A model generated the notes under the pieces. That model was not told the DNA's origin, did no database searches, and saw nothing but the letters and a program-made list of their open reading frames with translations. The position numbers were made by a program, and so were the translations under genes. DNA of 64,000 nucleotides from Taishania sp036758285 (GTDB lineage Bacteria > Bacteroidota > Bacteroidia > Flavobacteriales_D > Crocinitomicaceae): NCBI GenBank assembly GCA_036758285.1, contig DAIOWV010000009.1, positions 4,121 through 68,120 on the forward strand. Direction: 5' to 3'. Position 1 is the first letter of the stretch. Each line of letters starts with the position of its first letter. This document shows positions 53,431 through 61,717 of this stretch, piece by piece.

Positions 53431-53434
53431 CAAA

Positions 53435-54610
53435 ATGAAAAGAGTAGTTGTGGGTCTATCTGGTGGTGTAGATTCAAGTGTTACAGCACATTTATTAATT
53501 CAACAAGGTTATGAGGTTATTGGTATGTTCATGCGTAATTGGCATGATGAATCAGTAACTCTTTCAGATGAATGTCCTTGGATTGATGACTCAAATGATG
53601 CATTGTTAATTGCTCAACAATTAGGAATTCCATTTCAAGTAATTGATTTAAGCGAAGAATATAAAGAGCGAATTGTTGACTATATGTTTAGCGAATATCA
53701 AGCCGGTAGAACACCAAATCCGGATGTTTTGTGTAATCGTGAAATAAAATTTGATGTTTTCTTAAAAGCAGCGATGGAACTTGGAGCAGATTATGTTGCT
53801 ACAGGTCATTATTGTCGCAAAATTCAACATGAAGATGGTACTTTTGGTTTGTATGCGGGCAAGGATCCAAATAAAGATCAATCTTACTTTTTATGTCAAT
53901 TAAGTCAAGAGCAATTGGCGAAAGCTTTGTTTCCAATAGGGGAGTTACTAAAATCAGAAGTTCGACAAATTGCAAGTGAAATAGGATTAGTAACAGCTGA
54001 TAAAAAAGATTCTCAAGGGTTATGTTTTGTAGGTAAGATTAGTTTGCCGATATTTTTGCAACAACAATTAGCTCAAAAACGAGGTAATATTATTGAAATA
54101 CCAGAAGATTTAAGTCAGTTTTCTGAGTATCATTCTCTTGAATTTAATGAGAGTAATCTGGAGCGTTTAGTTCAACCTTTTGTATTTGAAGAAACGGATG
54201 GGATAAAAGTCCATGAGCATATTGGTGCACATTATTATACGATAGGTCAACGTAAAGGTTTGCATATTGGAGGGCGACCAAACCCTTCGTTTGTAATTGG
54301 TCTAGATACGAATACAAATACTGTTTATACGGGCCAAGAAGATACACATCCTGGCTTGAATAGAATTGCCTTATTAATTGATAATTCTGAAATTAATTAC
54401 ATCAATAATCGTTACCAATTAAATAATGGTGATTCTTTAGAGTGTGAGGTGCGTATCCGTTATCGTCAAGCATTACAAAAAGCAACTTTATATAAAAAAG
54501 AAACGGGATTGTATATTTTGTTTGATGAAATGCAAAAAGGAATAACACCTGGGCAATTCGCAGCATTTTATTTAAATGAAGAATTAATAGGTTCTGGTGT
54601 TATAAAGTAA
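53435..54610 (+). CDS. mnmA: tRNA-specific 2-thiouridylase MnmA
   Basis: A 391-residue enzyme that thiolates U34 of tRNA(Lys/Glu/Gln). The ATP-PPase loop GLSGGVDSSV is at 7-16. MFMRNWHDE shows the Bacteroidetes-type insertion. Catalytic cysteines are in NPDVLCNREIKF and DSQGLCFVGKI. YIGQ-type motif HYYTIGQRKGLHIGG and the C-terminal beta domain follow. It is complete and followed by a strong terminator. Confidence 0.95.
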   Translation: MKRVVVGLSGGVDSSVTAHLLIQQGYEVIGMFMRNWHDESVTLSDECPWIDDSNDALLIAQQLGIPFQVIDLSEEYKERIVDYMFSEYQAGRTPNPDVLCNREIKFDVFLKAAMELGADYVATGHYCRKIQHEDGTFGLYAGKDPNKDQSYFLCQLSQEQLAKALFPIGELLKSEVRQIASEIGLVTADKKDSQGLCFVGKISLPIFLQQQLAQKRGNIIEIPEDLSQFSEYHSLEFNESNLERLVQPFVFEETDGIKVHEHIGAHYYTIGQRKGLHIGGRPNPSFVIGLDTNTNTVYTGQEDTHPGLNRIALLIDNSEINYINNRYQLNNGDSLECEVRIRYRQALQKATLYKKETGLYILFDEMQKGITPGQFAAFYLNEELIGSGVIK

Positions 54611-54622
54611 CTTTATGAGATG

Positions 54623-54656
54623 ATTCCTAGCTTATAAAAAAGGATAAGCTAGGAAT
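54623..54656. terminator. Bidirectional terminator after mnmA
   Basis: A perfect 13-bp stem ATTCCTAGCTTAT / ATAAGCTAGGAAT with loop AAAAAAGG is followed by TTTTT, between convergent coding regions. Confidence 0.82.
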
Positions 54657-54662
54657 TTTTAT

Positions 54663-55472
54663 TTAAAATCTATTTATTATGATTTTCTCTGAGTGAATCT
54701 TTTCATTTCTTTGAATCTTTAAAATGTAAGCTCCATTTTTAATATTCGAGGTATTGATACTTATTTCATTGGTAGTATTAATGTCCGATTGATACATTAT
54801 TTTTCCCATTAAATCAGAGATTATAACCTTATCATTTAATTGGATTCCATTAATATTGATTTGGTCATTGGAAGGATTTGGATAGATTTGTATACTGTTT
54901 TGATTGAACTGATTTAATCCTAAATCTGTCTCTTCAGTTTGAGTAATTACTTTAAAATCATCAAAGTAAAATCCATCAGCTTGAAGATAACTGTCAGAAA
55001 CAAATGAAAATCTAACTAAGATTTGTTGTCCAATATAATCAGATAAATTTATTTCTTCTTGAACCCATGATGTTCTTGTACCATCCCAAATTGGCAGATA
55101 ATCTGGCTGAATTGAATAAATATCAGTACTACCTGAAACAGTATATAATCCACACTGATTGATCCAACTTGCCCCATTGTCATTTGAAACTTGAAATTCA
55201 CAATAGTCATAACTCTTTTCAATATCCCACTGAGCATAGAAAGTTACTTTTGCATTTACAACATTTGTGAGGTCTATTTGTTGGTTGTATTTAAATGTTT
55301 TTATCGAATTATTCCCATACAATGAATTTGGAGAATCTGTAAACGATTGATTTGGCGAATAGAATTTTTCACTTGTTAATCCCCAATTTCCAACCCAGTT
55401 ACTTCCAGTATTTCCATTTTCAAAAATAACTTCTTCATAATCTGAATCTTGAAATAATTTTATAATTGTATC
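54663..55472 (-). pseudogene. Detached C-terminal part (jelly-roll plus T9SS type A sorting domain) of the M14 carboxypeptidase
   Basis: The reading frame continues in phase from the carboxypeptidase beyond TAG-ATG-TAG (55473-55481). It starts DTIIKLFQDSDYEEVIFENG and runs without a stop to 54663. It encodes a jelly-roll-like domain (VTFYAQWDIEKSYDYCEFQVSN, SDYIGQQILVRFSFVSDS) and a type A sorting domain (IQIYPNPSNDQINI, ISDLMGKIMYQS, IKNGAYILKIQ). It has no signal peptide, no ATG near its start and no gap to the upstream frame. It is therefore the remainder of one interrupted gene rather than an independent gene. Confidence 0.8.
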
Positions 55473-55478
55473 CTACAT

Positions 55479-57017
55479 CTACCTCATAACAATTGGTTTT
55501 TTACTATCATTAATTTTTAATAGATATTTAATTGTATCTCCTGCTTGAATTGAAGGGTTTAATGTGTAGGGGATTGATCCGTTGCTTACCCCTAGAATAG
55601 CTAAATTGTATGTAACTGGTGCGCCAACCGATGCGATGTTAGTTAATGGCTCAATTGATACAGTTGCATTACCATTTTGTCTACCTAGTTTTTTTATAGT
55701 ATGCTGAAATGTTCCTGTTGAATTGATAATAATTAAAGGATCTTCTTCTTTTAACACATAATATTTATGTACCATATGTGCCAATCCTAGATTTGTAAAA
55801 ACCATTTCTTGACAAGTTGAAATTATTTCTGTTCGAGCAGGCCAAAAACTACTGCCAATTTCTGGAGTCATAGCAAATACGGTGTCTTTACTTAATATTC
55901 CATTATCACTCATGTACATATAATCATCTGAATCTCCGGAAGCAGGGTATAAATTACTGCTTTTGGTTGCATTATAATGATTGTATTGTGTCATATGATT
56001 TGATATTTCTTGAAAATAGACATGATGAGCTGCAAATTCATTATCAAGGGTTCCAAGTGGAAAGAGTAACATATTTCCATATGTATGAGCATTTAATGCG
56101 GCTCTAATAGGATTGTTTTGAACCAACCATCTCATAGCTTGTGATTCTGGTTCAGAAAAAGCTGTAATACCAGGATAAGTATCGTTGTCAGGGTCAGAAC
56201 TAATACCTGTTGTTCCCCATCCATAACCGTAATTTCGATTTAAATCAACCCCAACGTTTAAGCTACCAATATTTGGATTTCTATTTTTTCTATGCATTCC
56301 TCCACCATTTGGATCTTGCGTTTCGTTATAAATATATCCATCAGGATTTAAGCAAGGAACAAAAATCATTTGTGTATTATCTACTAAATACTTCACTTCT
56401 GGATTGGTATTGTAATTTTCTAATAAATACCACATGTAAAAGATCAATTGTGACATACTCATAGGCTCTCTTGCATGATGAATTGCAGAATACAACACCA
56501 TTGGATCACCATCATCAGTATTGGGATTGTTTGAGATCTTAATTTGATAAATTGGTCTGTTTTCCCAGGTTAGAAAAGTGTGTATGGGAGATTTTACGGA
56601 AATTAAGTTTGGATATAAGGTTGACATTCTATCAAGCTCCTGTAACATTTCATTGTATTTATAATACCCTCCATAAGTTGAAGGTAACTCAAAGTTATCA
56701 GGGACTTTGTAAAGTGCATGTGAATTATTTGTACAGGCACTATTTTTTTCGGAATTAACATCTAAATTTTGAGTCACATAATGTTTTTTTACATCATTTA
56801 TGATGACATCAAAATTATAGCCTAATGAAATTAATTTTTGAATATCATTTATAATGTATTGACCTATTTTTCGTTGTCCATGATCTACAGGAATACCTTC
56901 TTTTAATAATTTTCCTATTTCTTCTTGATTCGCAAAAATTTTAACTTTTGAATATTTCTGAGAAAATAAGTTAAATGAAATTACAATAAATGTGATGAAG
57001 AAAATATAGTTTTTCAT
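55479..57017 (-). CDS. Secreted M14 zinc carboxypeptidase, cut off from its sorting domain
   Basis: A 512-residue protein with a signal peptide (MKNYIFFITFIVISFNLFS). The M14 domain is complete: the zinc site HAREP (His-x-x-Glu) with a later His in ALNAHTYGN, substrate Arg in GVDLNRNYGYGW, and catalytic Glu in MTPEIGSSFW. Such enzymes cleave C-terminal residues from peptides outside the cell. The ATG at 57017 is chosen for the signal peptide. It ends at TAG 55479, followed in phase by ATG TAG and then an open frame with the T9SS sorting domain. If the stops are real the enzyme would stay periplasmic; they may also be sequence errors. Confidence 0.87.
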   Translation of the reverse strand: MKNYIFFITFIVISFNLFSQKYSKVKIFANQEEIGKLLKEGIPVDHGQRKIGQYIINDIQKLISLGYNFDVIINDVKKHYVTQNLDVNSEKNSACTNNSHALYKVPDNFELPSTYGGYYKYNEMLQELDRMSTLYPNLISVKSPIHTFLTWENRPIYQIKISNNPNTDDGDPMVLYSAIHHAREPMSMSQLIFYMWYLLENYNTNPEVKYLVDNTQMIFVPCLNPDGYIYNETQDPNGGGMHRKNRNPNIGSLNVGVDLNRNYGYGWGTTGISSDPDNDTYPGITAFSEPESQAMRWLVQNNPIRAALNAHTYGNMLLFPLGTLDNEFAAHHVYFQEISNHMTQYNHYNATKSSNLYPASGDSDDYMYMSDNGILSKDTVFAMTPEIGSSFWPARTEIISTCQEMVFTNLGLAHMVHKYYVLKEEDPLIIINSTGTFQHTIKKLGRQNGNATVSIEPLTNIASVGAPVTYNLAILGVSNGSIPYTLNPSIQAGDTIKYLLKINDSKKPIVMR

Positions 57018-57063
57018 GAATAAGAAGTTTATATTGTAGTGAAATTTAATAAAAAAATCATTC

Positions 57064-57102
57064 AAAAAAAAAATCTCGACCAAATTGGCCGAGATTTTTT
57101 TT
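57064..57102 (-). terminator. Terminator after the OmpA/TPR lipoprotein gene
   Basis: The stem AATCTCG...CGAGATT (with inner ACC/GGC pairing, loop AAATT) is flanked by A and T runs, 16 bp after the stop of the minus-strand gene. Confidence 0.8.
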
Positions 57103-57117
57103 AGTTTAATAAACTAA

Positions 57118-58833
57118 TTATTTTTTCTTTTTACCAGTAGCTGCTTTTGCTGCTGCTCTTTCAACTGCTACAGGAGTAACAAACTCTCTGTCTGTAGTTG
57201 CTTTTTGTCCAAAAGAAGCATCTTTTCCTGCTGCTTTACCAATGTTACTTGTAGCTTCAGTATCATTTTTCTGACGTTTAGCAGAAATCGCTTTCAAGTA
57301 ATAACCTTGAGCACTTTCAGCGTCATTTGATGCATCTACAGTTTTAGTTGCTGCAGCGCTATCACCATTTAATAACTGAGCTAATGCTTTGTTGAAAGTT
57401 GCCTCAGAACCAAAGTTAGAAATAGCAGAAGCATATTTTCCATCTTGAATATCTAAGATACCTTTGTTGTATTTAACAGCATCACCAGCTCCACTAGCTT
57501 GTCCTAACAATTGTTTTGCTTTTGCTCTGTCACCTTGTACACCTGCAATTGCAGCTAAATTGTTTTTAGCAATAGTGTTATCTTTAATTCCATTTGCTTT
57601 TTCAAATTGAGCTTTTGCTTCGTTCAATTTGTTTTGCTCATAATAAACAGCACCAATGTTGTTTACAGGTCTGTGATCTGCTGGGTAATTTTTAGCAGCA
57701 ACTGTATACAATCTTAATTTTTCGTTCAAATCCTTAGTTAAATTAGCTGTAAATAACAACTCTTCTAAGTTTAATGAATCTGGTGTAGCAACAGAAATAG
57801 CTTTTAATTCCTCATCAGAATATCCAGTTAAATCATATGTTACATGAATTTCAGAACGACGTAATAAAGGGAAGATGTCTTTATCTAATTGAGTAAATGT
57901 TTTACCCATAGCGCGCATTTCTTCTTCTCTTTTTGAAGATTCTTTATACATTTCTAAAACACGTAAGATTAAGTTTTTCTCATCTTCGTTAAATTTAGAA
58001 GCTTGTAATTCTCTTTTGAATCCTGCAAAGTCCTCACCACTACCTTTTAATGAGTAGATTTCTGTTTGTGCTTTTGCATTGTTTGCTTTTTTAGCAATTC
58101 CCATCACAGTTTCTTTACCTGTGTTAGCACGGTCAGTTGATAAAGTATTGTTTTTATCTTCTTCACCTTCAGGAGATGCATAACCAACAACTTCAATAGA
58201 TTTAATGCTGATTTTTGGATTAGCTTCTGCAGCAACTAACCAAGTTTGTAAATCAACGATGTCTTTATCTTTTAATTCAGCTGGACGAACATTAGATTTT
58301 CCTTTCTCATAGTTTACTTGAGCAAAAGCTTTCTCTTCTGTAACTCTTTTGAATTGATCCGCTTCATAAATAACACGGAAATCTTTATTAACTAAGAACG
58401 GAGTTGTAATTGTTGCATCAGCAATGTTAATTACATCTAATTGTTCTTTTTCTTTTGCTCCTTTGAATACTTTTCCTGTAACAGATAAAGCAGAAACTTC
58501 CATATCAGATTTATAAGGTACTACATCCGTGTAAGTAACTTTTCCTCCTGCTTTGTATTGGATTACAGTTCCGTTTCCTGTAGCTTTTTCACCTTGAACA
58601 CTTAACGGCTTCAATGGAGTAGAAGCAATTGAAGGTGTGATTTCAGCTGAAACTTTTTTCTTAATTCCTTTTTCAGGGAACATTACATCTACTTTAACTC
58701 TAACTGAGTCTCCATGCATTTCTAATGGATCAGGTGTAACTGTATAGTCCAAATCCTTTATCAAGTCACAACTTGTAGCTAAAGAACCCGCAACTGCGAT
58801 GAAAGCTAAACCTTTGATACTTTGTTTTTTCAT
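57118..58833 (-). CDS. OmpA-like lipoprotein with TPR repeats
   Basis: A 571-residue lipoprotein (lipobox LATSC, Cys 22). A beta-rich N-terminal part (about 25-170) is followed by an OmpA-like peptidoglycan-binding domain (about 170-330) with VVGYASPEGEEDKNNTLSTDRANT. Next comes a TPR region (about 370-540: HRPVNNIGAVYYEQNKLNEAKAQFEKA, AIAKNNLAAIAGVQGDRAKAKQLL) and a basic Ala/Lys tail ending GKKKK. The position of the OmpA domain before the TPRs is less usual. A consensus promoter lies upstream, so it is probably abundant. The likely role is anchoring the outer membrane to the wall and scaffolding partners, by inference. Confidence 0.86.
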   Translation of the reverse strand: MKKQSIKGLAFIAVAGSLATSCDLIKDLDYTVTPDPLEMHGDSVRVKVDVMFPEKGIKKKVSAEITPSIASTPLKPLSVQGEKATGNGTVIQYKAGGKVTYTDVVPYKSDMEVSALSVTGKVFKGAKEKEQLDVINIADATITTPFLVNKDFRVIYEADQFKRVTEEKAFAQVNYEKGKSNVRPAELKDKDIVDLQTWLVAAEANPKISIKSIEVVGYASPEGEEDKNNTLSTDRANTGKETVMGIAKKANNAKAQTEIYSLKGSGEDFAGFKRELQASKFNEDEKNLILRVLEMYKESSKREEEMRAMGKTFTQLDKDIFPLLRRSEIHVTYDLTGYSDEELKAISVATPDSLNLEELLFTANLTKDLNEKLRLYTVAAKNYPADHRPVNNIGAVYYEQNKLNEAKAQFEKANGIKDNTIAKNNLAAIAGVQGDRAKAKQLLGQASGAGDAVKYNKGILDIQDGKYASAISNFGSEATFNKALAQLLNGDSAAATKTVDASNDAESAQGYYLKAISAKRQKNDTEATSNIGKAAGKDASFGQKATTDREFVTPVAVERAAAKAATGKKKK

Positions 58834-58871
58834 AATTCTCTTCGTAAATAAATTCTTACCAATTTAGTCTG

Positions 58872-58901
58872 CAAAGCTAAATAAAAAATATTCTTTTCCA
58901 A
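58872..58901 (-). promoter_or_regulatory. Bacteroidetes consensus promoter of the OmpA/TPR lipoprotein gene
   Basis: On the minus strand TTTGG (the TTG at 58899-58901) is followed by 19 bases and TAGCTTTG (58872-58879), then the ATG about 38 bp downstream. Both boxes and the spacing match the consensus. This is the best promoter in the window. Confidence 0.65.
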
Positions 58902-58909
58902 AGCTTCTA

Positions 58910-59428
58910 TTAATTTTTGTTAGTTATATTTAAGTGTTGATGGAGTTTAACACTTTGAAAGCTCTCTAAATTGTGGAGAAGTTGGTTTATTGTTAAAAAA
59001 TGTTTATTGTCTACAAGGTTAGGAATAATCTCATTTAAAGGCACTAATACAAATGCTCTTTGAGATATGTGTGGGTGTGGAATTGTGAGGTTGTCTTGTT
59101 GAATTGTGAGGTTGTCAAAATATAAAATATCAATGTCAATTATTCGATCAGTATAGGATTTTGTTTTTATTCTTCCCATATCTTTTTCAATCCTCTGACT
59201 GCACTCTAATAATTCAGAAGGACTAAGTTTTGTTTTTACTTCAATACAACAATTTAAATAGCTGTTAGTTGATTCATAACCCCAAGATTCACTTTCATAT
59301 GCCGCTGAAATTTTTGTCACGATACCAATATGTGTCTGGATACTAGAAATAGCTGATTCTAAATTTTCTATTCGATTATTTAGATTTGAACCAAGAGAAA
59401 GATAAACAGTCTTTATTTCGATTTCCAT
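58910..59428 (-). CDS. folK: 2-amino-4-hydroxy-6-hydroxymethyldihydropteridine pyrophosphokinase
   Basis: A 172-residue HPPK of folate synthesis: it transfers pyrophosphate from ATP to the pterin. It has YLSLGSNLNNRIENLESAI at the start, YESESWGYESTNSYLNCCIEV, and the signature RIIDIDILYFDNLTI...IPHPHISQRAFVLVPLNEI. Length is normal. It starts inside the 3' end of gldD (16-bp overlap), so the two are translationally coupled although their functions are unrelated. Confidence 0.94.
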   Translation of the reverse strand: MEIEIKTVYLSLGSNLNNRIENLESAISSIQTHIGIVTKISAAYESESWGYESTNSYLNCCIEVKTKLSPSELLECSQRIEKDMGRIKTKSYTDRIIDIDILYFDNLTIQQDNLTIPHPHISQRAFVLVPLNEIIPNLVDNKHFLTINQLLHNLESFQSVKLHQHLNITNKN

Positions 59429-59976
59429 TCAAATGTATTGATTAGATGAGTTAAATCTTGTTCTAAATAATTTAATGAAGGGATTAAAGAATCATAATTT
59501 GGTCGACTATTAAAATATACAACTCCACTTACAAAGTTTTTAACTGAATCTGTTAAGTAAAATTGATACGGTGTGGCAACGTCTCCTTCTAACTTGAAAA
59601 ATGTACCATAGACCTTCTTATCAGGAAATATAAAGTCTTTAGTTTCGATGCCTGTTGCTTTAATTTTGTGTTCTCCAACTTTATCATTTGAATAATTTAC
59701 ATACGTAGAAAGTGGTTCAATCATTGAAATGTATGAAAAATTGACAACACCATTCAGTGGACCTAAATCAATGTCTTTATGACAAGATGAGGGAATTTCT
59801 TTAATTGTGTAAACTTTTGATATTTCAAATTGATAAGGACAGTCAGTCGAAAATAAGCTGTATTCATGTGGAGGTAACTCACTTCTTAAATAAAGAGGTG
59901 GCTTAGGGATTGTTTGTTTTTCTTTACATGAAATAATTAATGCAATAAAGATAAATATATAAGGTATGTTTTTCAT
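59413..59976 (-). CDS. gldD: Gliding motility lipoprotein GldD
   Basis: A 187-residue lipoprotein (lipobox LIISC, Cys 17). It carries the GldD-type blocks PKPPLYLRSELPPHEYSLF, DCPYQFEISK, VGEHKIKATGIETKDF, KVYGTFFKLEGDVATPYQFYLTDS and VSGVVYFNSRPNYDSLIPSLNYL. GldD is required for gliding and T9SS secretion in F. johnsoniae; its exact role is unclear. gldE, a frequent neighbour, is not seen next to it here. It heads a two-gene unit with folK. Confidence 0.88.
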   Translation of the reverse strand: MKNIPYIFIFIALIISCKEKQTIPKPPLYLRSELPPHEYSLFSTDCPYQFEISKVYTIKEIPSSCHKDIDLGPLNGVVNFSYISMIEPLSTYVNYSNDKVGEHKIKATGIETKDFIFPDKKVYGTFFKLEGDVATPYQFYLTDSVKNFVSGVVYFNSRPNYDSLIPSLNYLEQDLTHLINTFEWKSK

Positions 59977-60024
59977 TCTGTCTACTGTTTGATTGAATTC
60001 AAAATTACATTAAAAAAATAAACT

Positions 60025-60849
60025 TTATCCAAGTCCTACATCTAATATCATCATAACAATAAAACCACCTATGAATCCTAATACTGCAATGTCTGTGAAT
60101 TTGTCCCGTTGAGTTTCTGGGATAACTTCTTCTACAACAACATAGACCATTGCTCCTGCAGCAAAGGCAAGTGCATATGGTAGAATTGGTTCAATGTATA
60201 TTACAGCCAGTGCGCCAATAACACCAGCAACAGGTTCTACAACAGCTGAAAGTTGACCGTACCAAAAACTTTTTCTTCTTGAAGCTCCCGCTCTACGAAG
60301 TGGCATTGCAACAGCGAATCCTTCTGGGAAATTTTGAATTCCGATACCAATTGCTAATGTAATTGCTGCCATTAATGCCTCTTCAGTTCCGCTTGCTGCC
60401 GCTCCAAATAATACTCCGACAGCCAATCCTTCTGGAATGTTGTGAAGTGTAATGGCAAGAACCATCAATGTGGTATGATGCAATTGTGTTTTGACACCTT
60501 CTTTTTCTTCTTTTTTAAAGTTAATATGTAAATGTGGGAGTTTTTTGTCTAGTCCAAATAAAAAGAGTGCACCAGCCAAGAAACCAACTGCTGCAGGGAG
60601 CCATTTCAATGAGTCCGGGTAAGTTTTTGCAGACAATTCGATTGCCGGACTTAGTAAAGACCAAAAGCTGGCTGCGATCATTACGCCTCCAGTAAATCCG
60701 AGCATTGCATCAAGTACACCTCGATTAGCTTTTTTAAATAAAAAAACCAATGCAGCACCCAAAGCTGTTGATAGCCAGGTGAATGTTGTGGCTATTAATG
60801 CTGCTGTTACAGGATGAAGTTCTTTGAAGAATTCGTAAATAGAGTGCAT
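60025..60849 (-). CDS. ZIP-family metal transporter (GufA/ZupT type)
   Basis: A 274-residue membrane protein with about eight helices. The metal site motifs are ITLHNIPEGLAVGVLFGA and GIGIQNFPEGFAVAMPLRRAG, and QLSAVVEPVAGVIGA with EEVIPE follow. This pattern is typical of the GufA subfamily of ZIP importers for Zn2+ and other divalent metals. A short His-containing loop (KLPHLHINFKKEE, QLHHTT) lies between helices. TATATTTG at 60868-60875 and an overlapping palindrome upstream suggest metal-dependent repression. Confidence 0.9.
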   Translation of the reverse strand: MHSIYEFFKELHPVTAALIATTFTWLSTALGAALVFLFKKANRGVLDAMLGFTGGVMIAASFWSLLSPAIELSAKTYPDSLKWLPAAVGFLAGALFLFGLDKKLPHLHINFKKEEKEGVKTQLHHTTLMVLAITLHNIPEGLAVGVLFGAAASGTEEALMAAITLAIGIGIQNFPEGFAVAMPLRRAGASRRKSFWYGQLSAVVEPVAGVIGALAVIYIEPILPYALAFAAGAMVYVVVEEVIPETQRDKFTDIAVLGFIGGFIVMMILDVGLG

Positions 60850-60867
60850 TTTAATTTAATTTTTAAG

Positions 60868-60899
60868 CAAATATATTAAATAGTTAGATAAGACTAACT
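60868..60899 (-). promoter_or_regulatory. Promoter of the ZIP gene with a palindromic operator candidate
   Basis: TATATTTG (minus strand, 60868-60875) is a -7 box. The palindrome AGTTAG-ATAAGA-CTAACT (60882-60899) covers the -33 region. The TTAG half-sites resemble binding sites of DtxR-type metal repressors, which is an inference. Confidence 0.45.
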
Positions 60900-61048
60900 T
60901 TTATTTTAACTTTTTTTTGGTAAGTATTAAAATTAATTATAACTTAGTAGCCATTAACATAAAAAAGTAACGCCTATAGCATATTTTACTCTATTGAATT
61001 TGAAATGAATTTACCAAAATTAATTCGATACCTAAATTGAGTATTATT

Positions 61049-61645
61049 ATGACTATGAAAAACTTGGATGATAGTGTTTTGTTAAAATGCTACATAGATG
61101 GAGATGAAAAGGCGTTTGAAGTTTTGTTGATGCGTCATAAAGATAAAATATATCGTTTTATTTTATTAAAAGTGAAAGATCAGCTACTTGCTGAAGATAT
61201 TTTCCAAGAAACATTTATTAAGGTTATTCGAACTGTTAAACTAGGGTCTTATAATGAAGATGGTAAATTTTTGCCGTGGGTAATGAGAATTGCTCATAAT
61301 CTAGTCATCGATCATTTTAGAAAGGCAAATAAAGTTCGAATGATTTCTGAAAGTTCATCTAAAAATGAAGAATTTAATATTTTTAGCACTCTTGCATTGG
61401 AGGAACTGAATATTCAAGATCAAATTACGTTTGATGAATTGAAAACTCAAATGGTAAGTTTAATTGATCATCTTCCAGATACACAGCGTGATATTTTAAA
61501 ACAACGAATTTTTCAAGATTTATCGTTTAAAGAGATTGCAGATATGGAAGATATAAGTATCAATACGGCGCTTGGACGTATGAGATATGCTTTGATAAAT
61601 ATGAGAAAACTTATTGAAAAACATCAATTAGTTACTGACTTTTAA
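61049..61645 (+). CDS. ECF-type RNA polymerase sigma factor
   Basis: A 198-residue sigma-70 family protein of the extracytoplasmic-function group. Region 2 is at about 15-85 (LLAEDIFQETFIKVIRT, WVMRIAHNLVIDHFRKANK) and region 4 at about 130-190 (LPDTQRDILKQRIFQDLSFKEIADMEDISINTALGRMRYALINMRK). No anti-sigma gene follows; the next gene is a rhomboid-like protein 72 bp on. I chose the ATG at 61049; ATG 61055 or TTG 61037 are possible. Confidence 0.9.
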   Translation: MTMKNLDDSVLLKCYIDGDEKAFEVLLMRHKDKIYRFILLKVKDQLLAEDIFQETFIKVIRTVKLGSYNEDGKFLPWVMRIAHNLVIDHFRKANKVRMISESSSKNEEFNIFSTLALEELNIQDQITFDELKTQMVSLIDHLPDTQRDILKQRIFQDLSFKEIADMEDISINTALGRMRYALINMRKLIEKHQLVTDF

Positions 61646-61677
61646 AAAAAACTTATCGAAAGAGATAAAAAACTCTG

Positions 61678-61706
61678 TTGACTAATGAAATTATCCGTTA
61701 ATTTTG
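61678..61706 (+). promoter_or_regulatory. Bacteroidetes-type promoter of the rhomboid-like gene
   Basis: TTG (61678-61680), 18 bases, TAATTTTG (61699-61706), then the ATG at 61718, 11 bp on. It is close to consensus spacing. Confidence 0.55.
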
Positions 61707-61717
61707 TCAATTAAGCT

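Noticed and set aside
55473..55481. TAG recoded as a sense codon
   Set aside because: TAG ends several intact genes in the window (for example rluD and priA), so a genome-wide reassignment is not supported.
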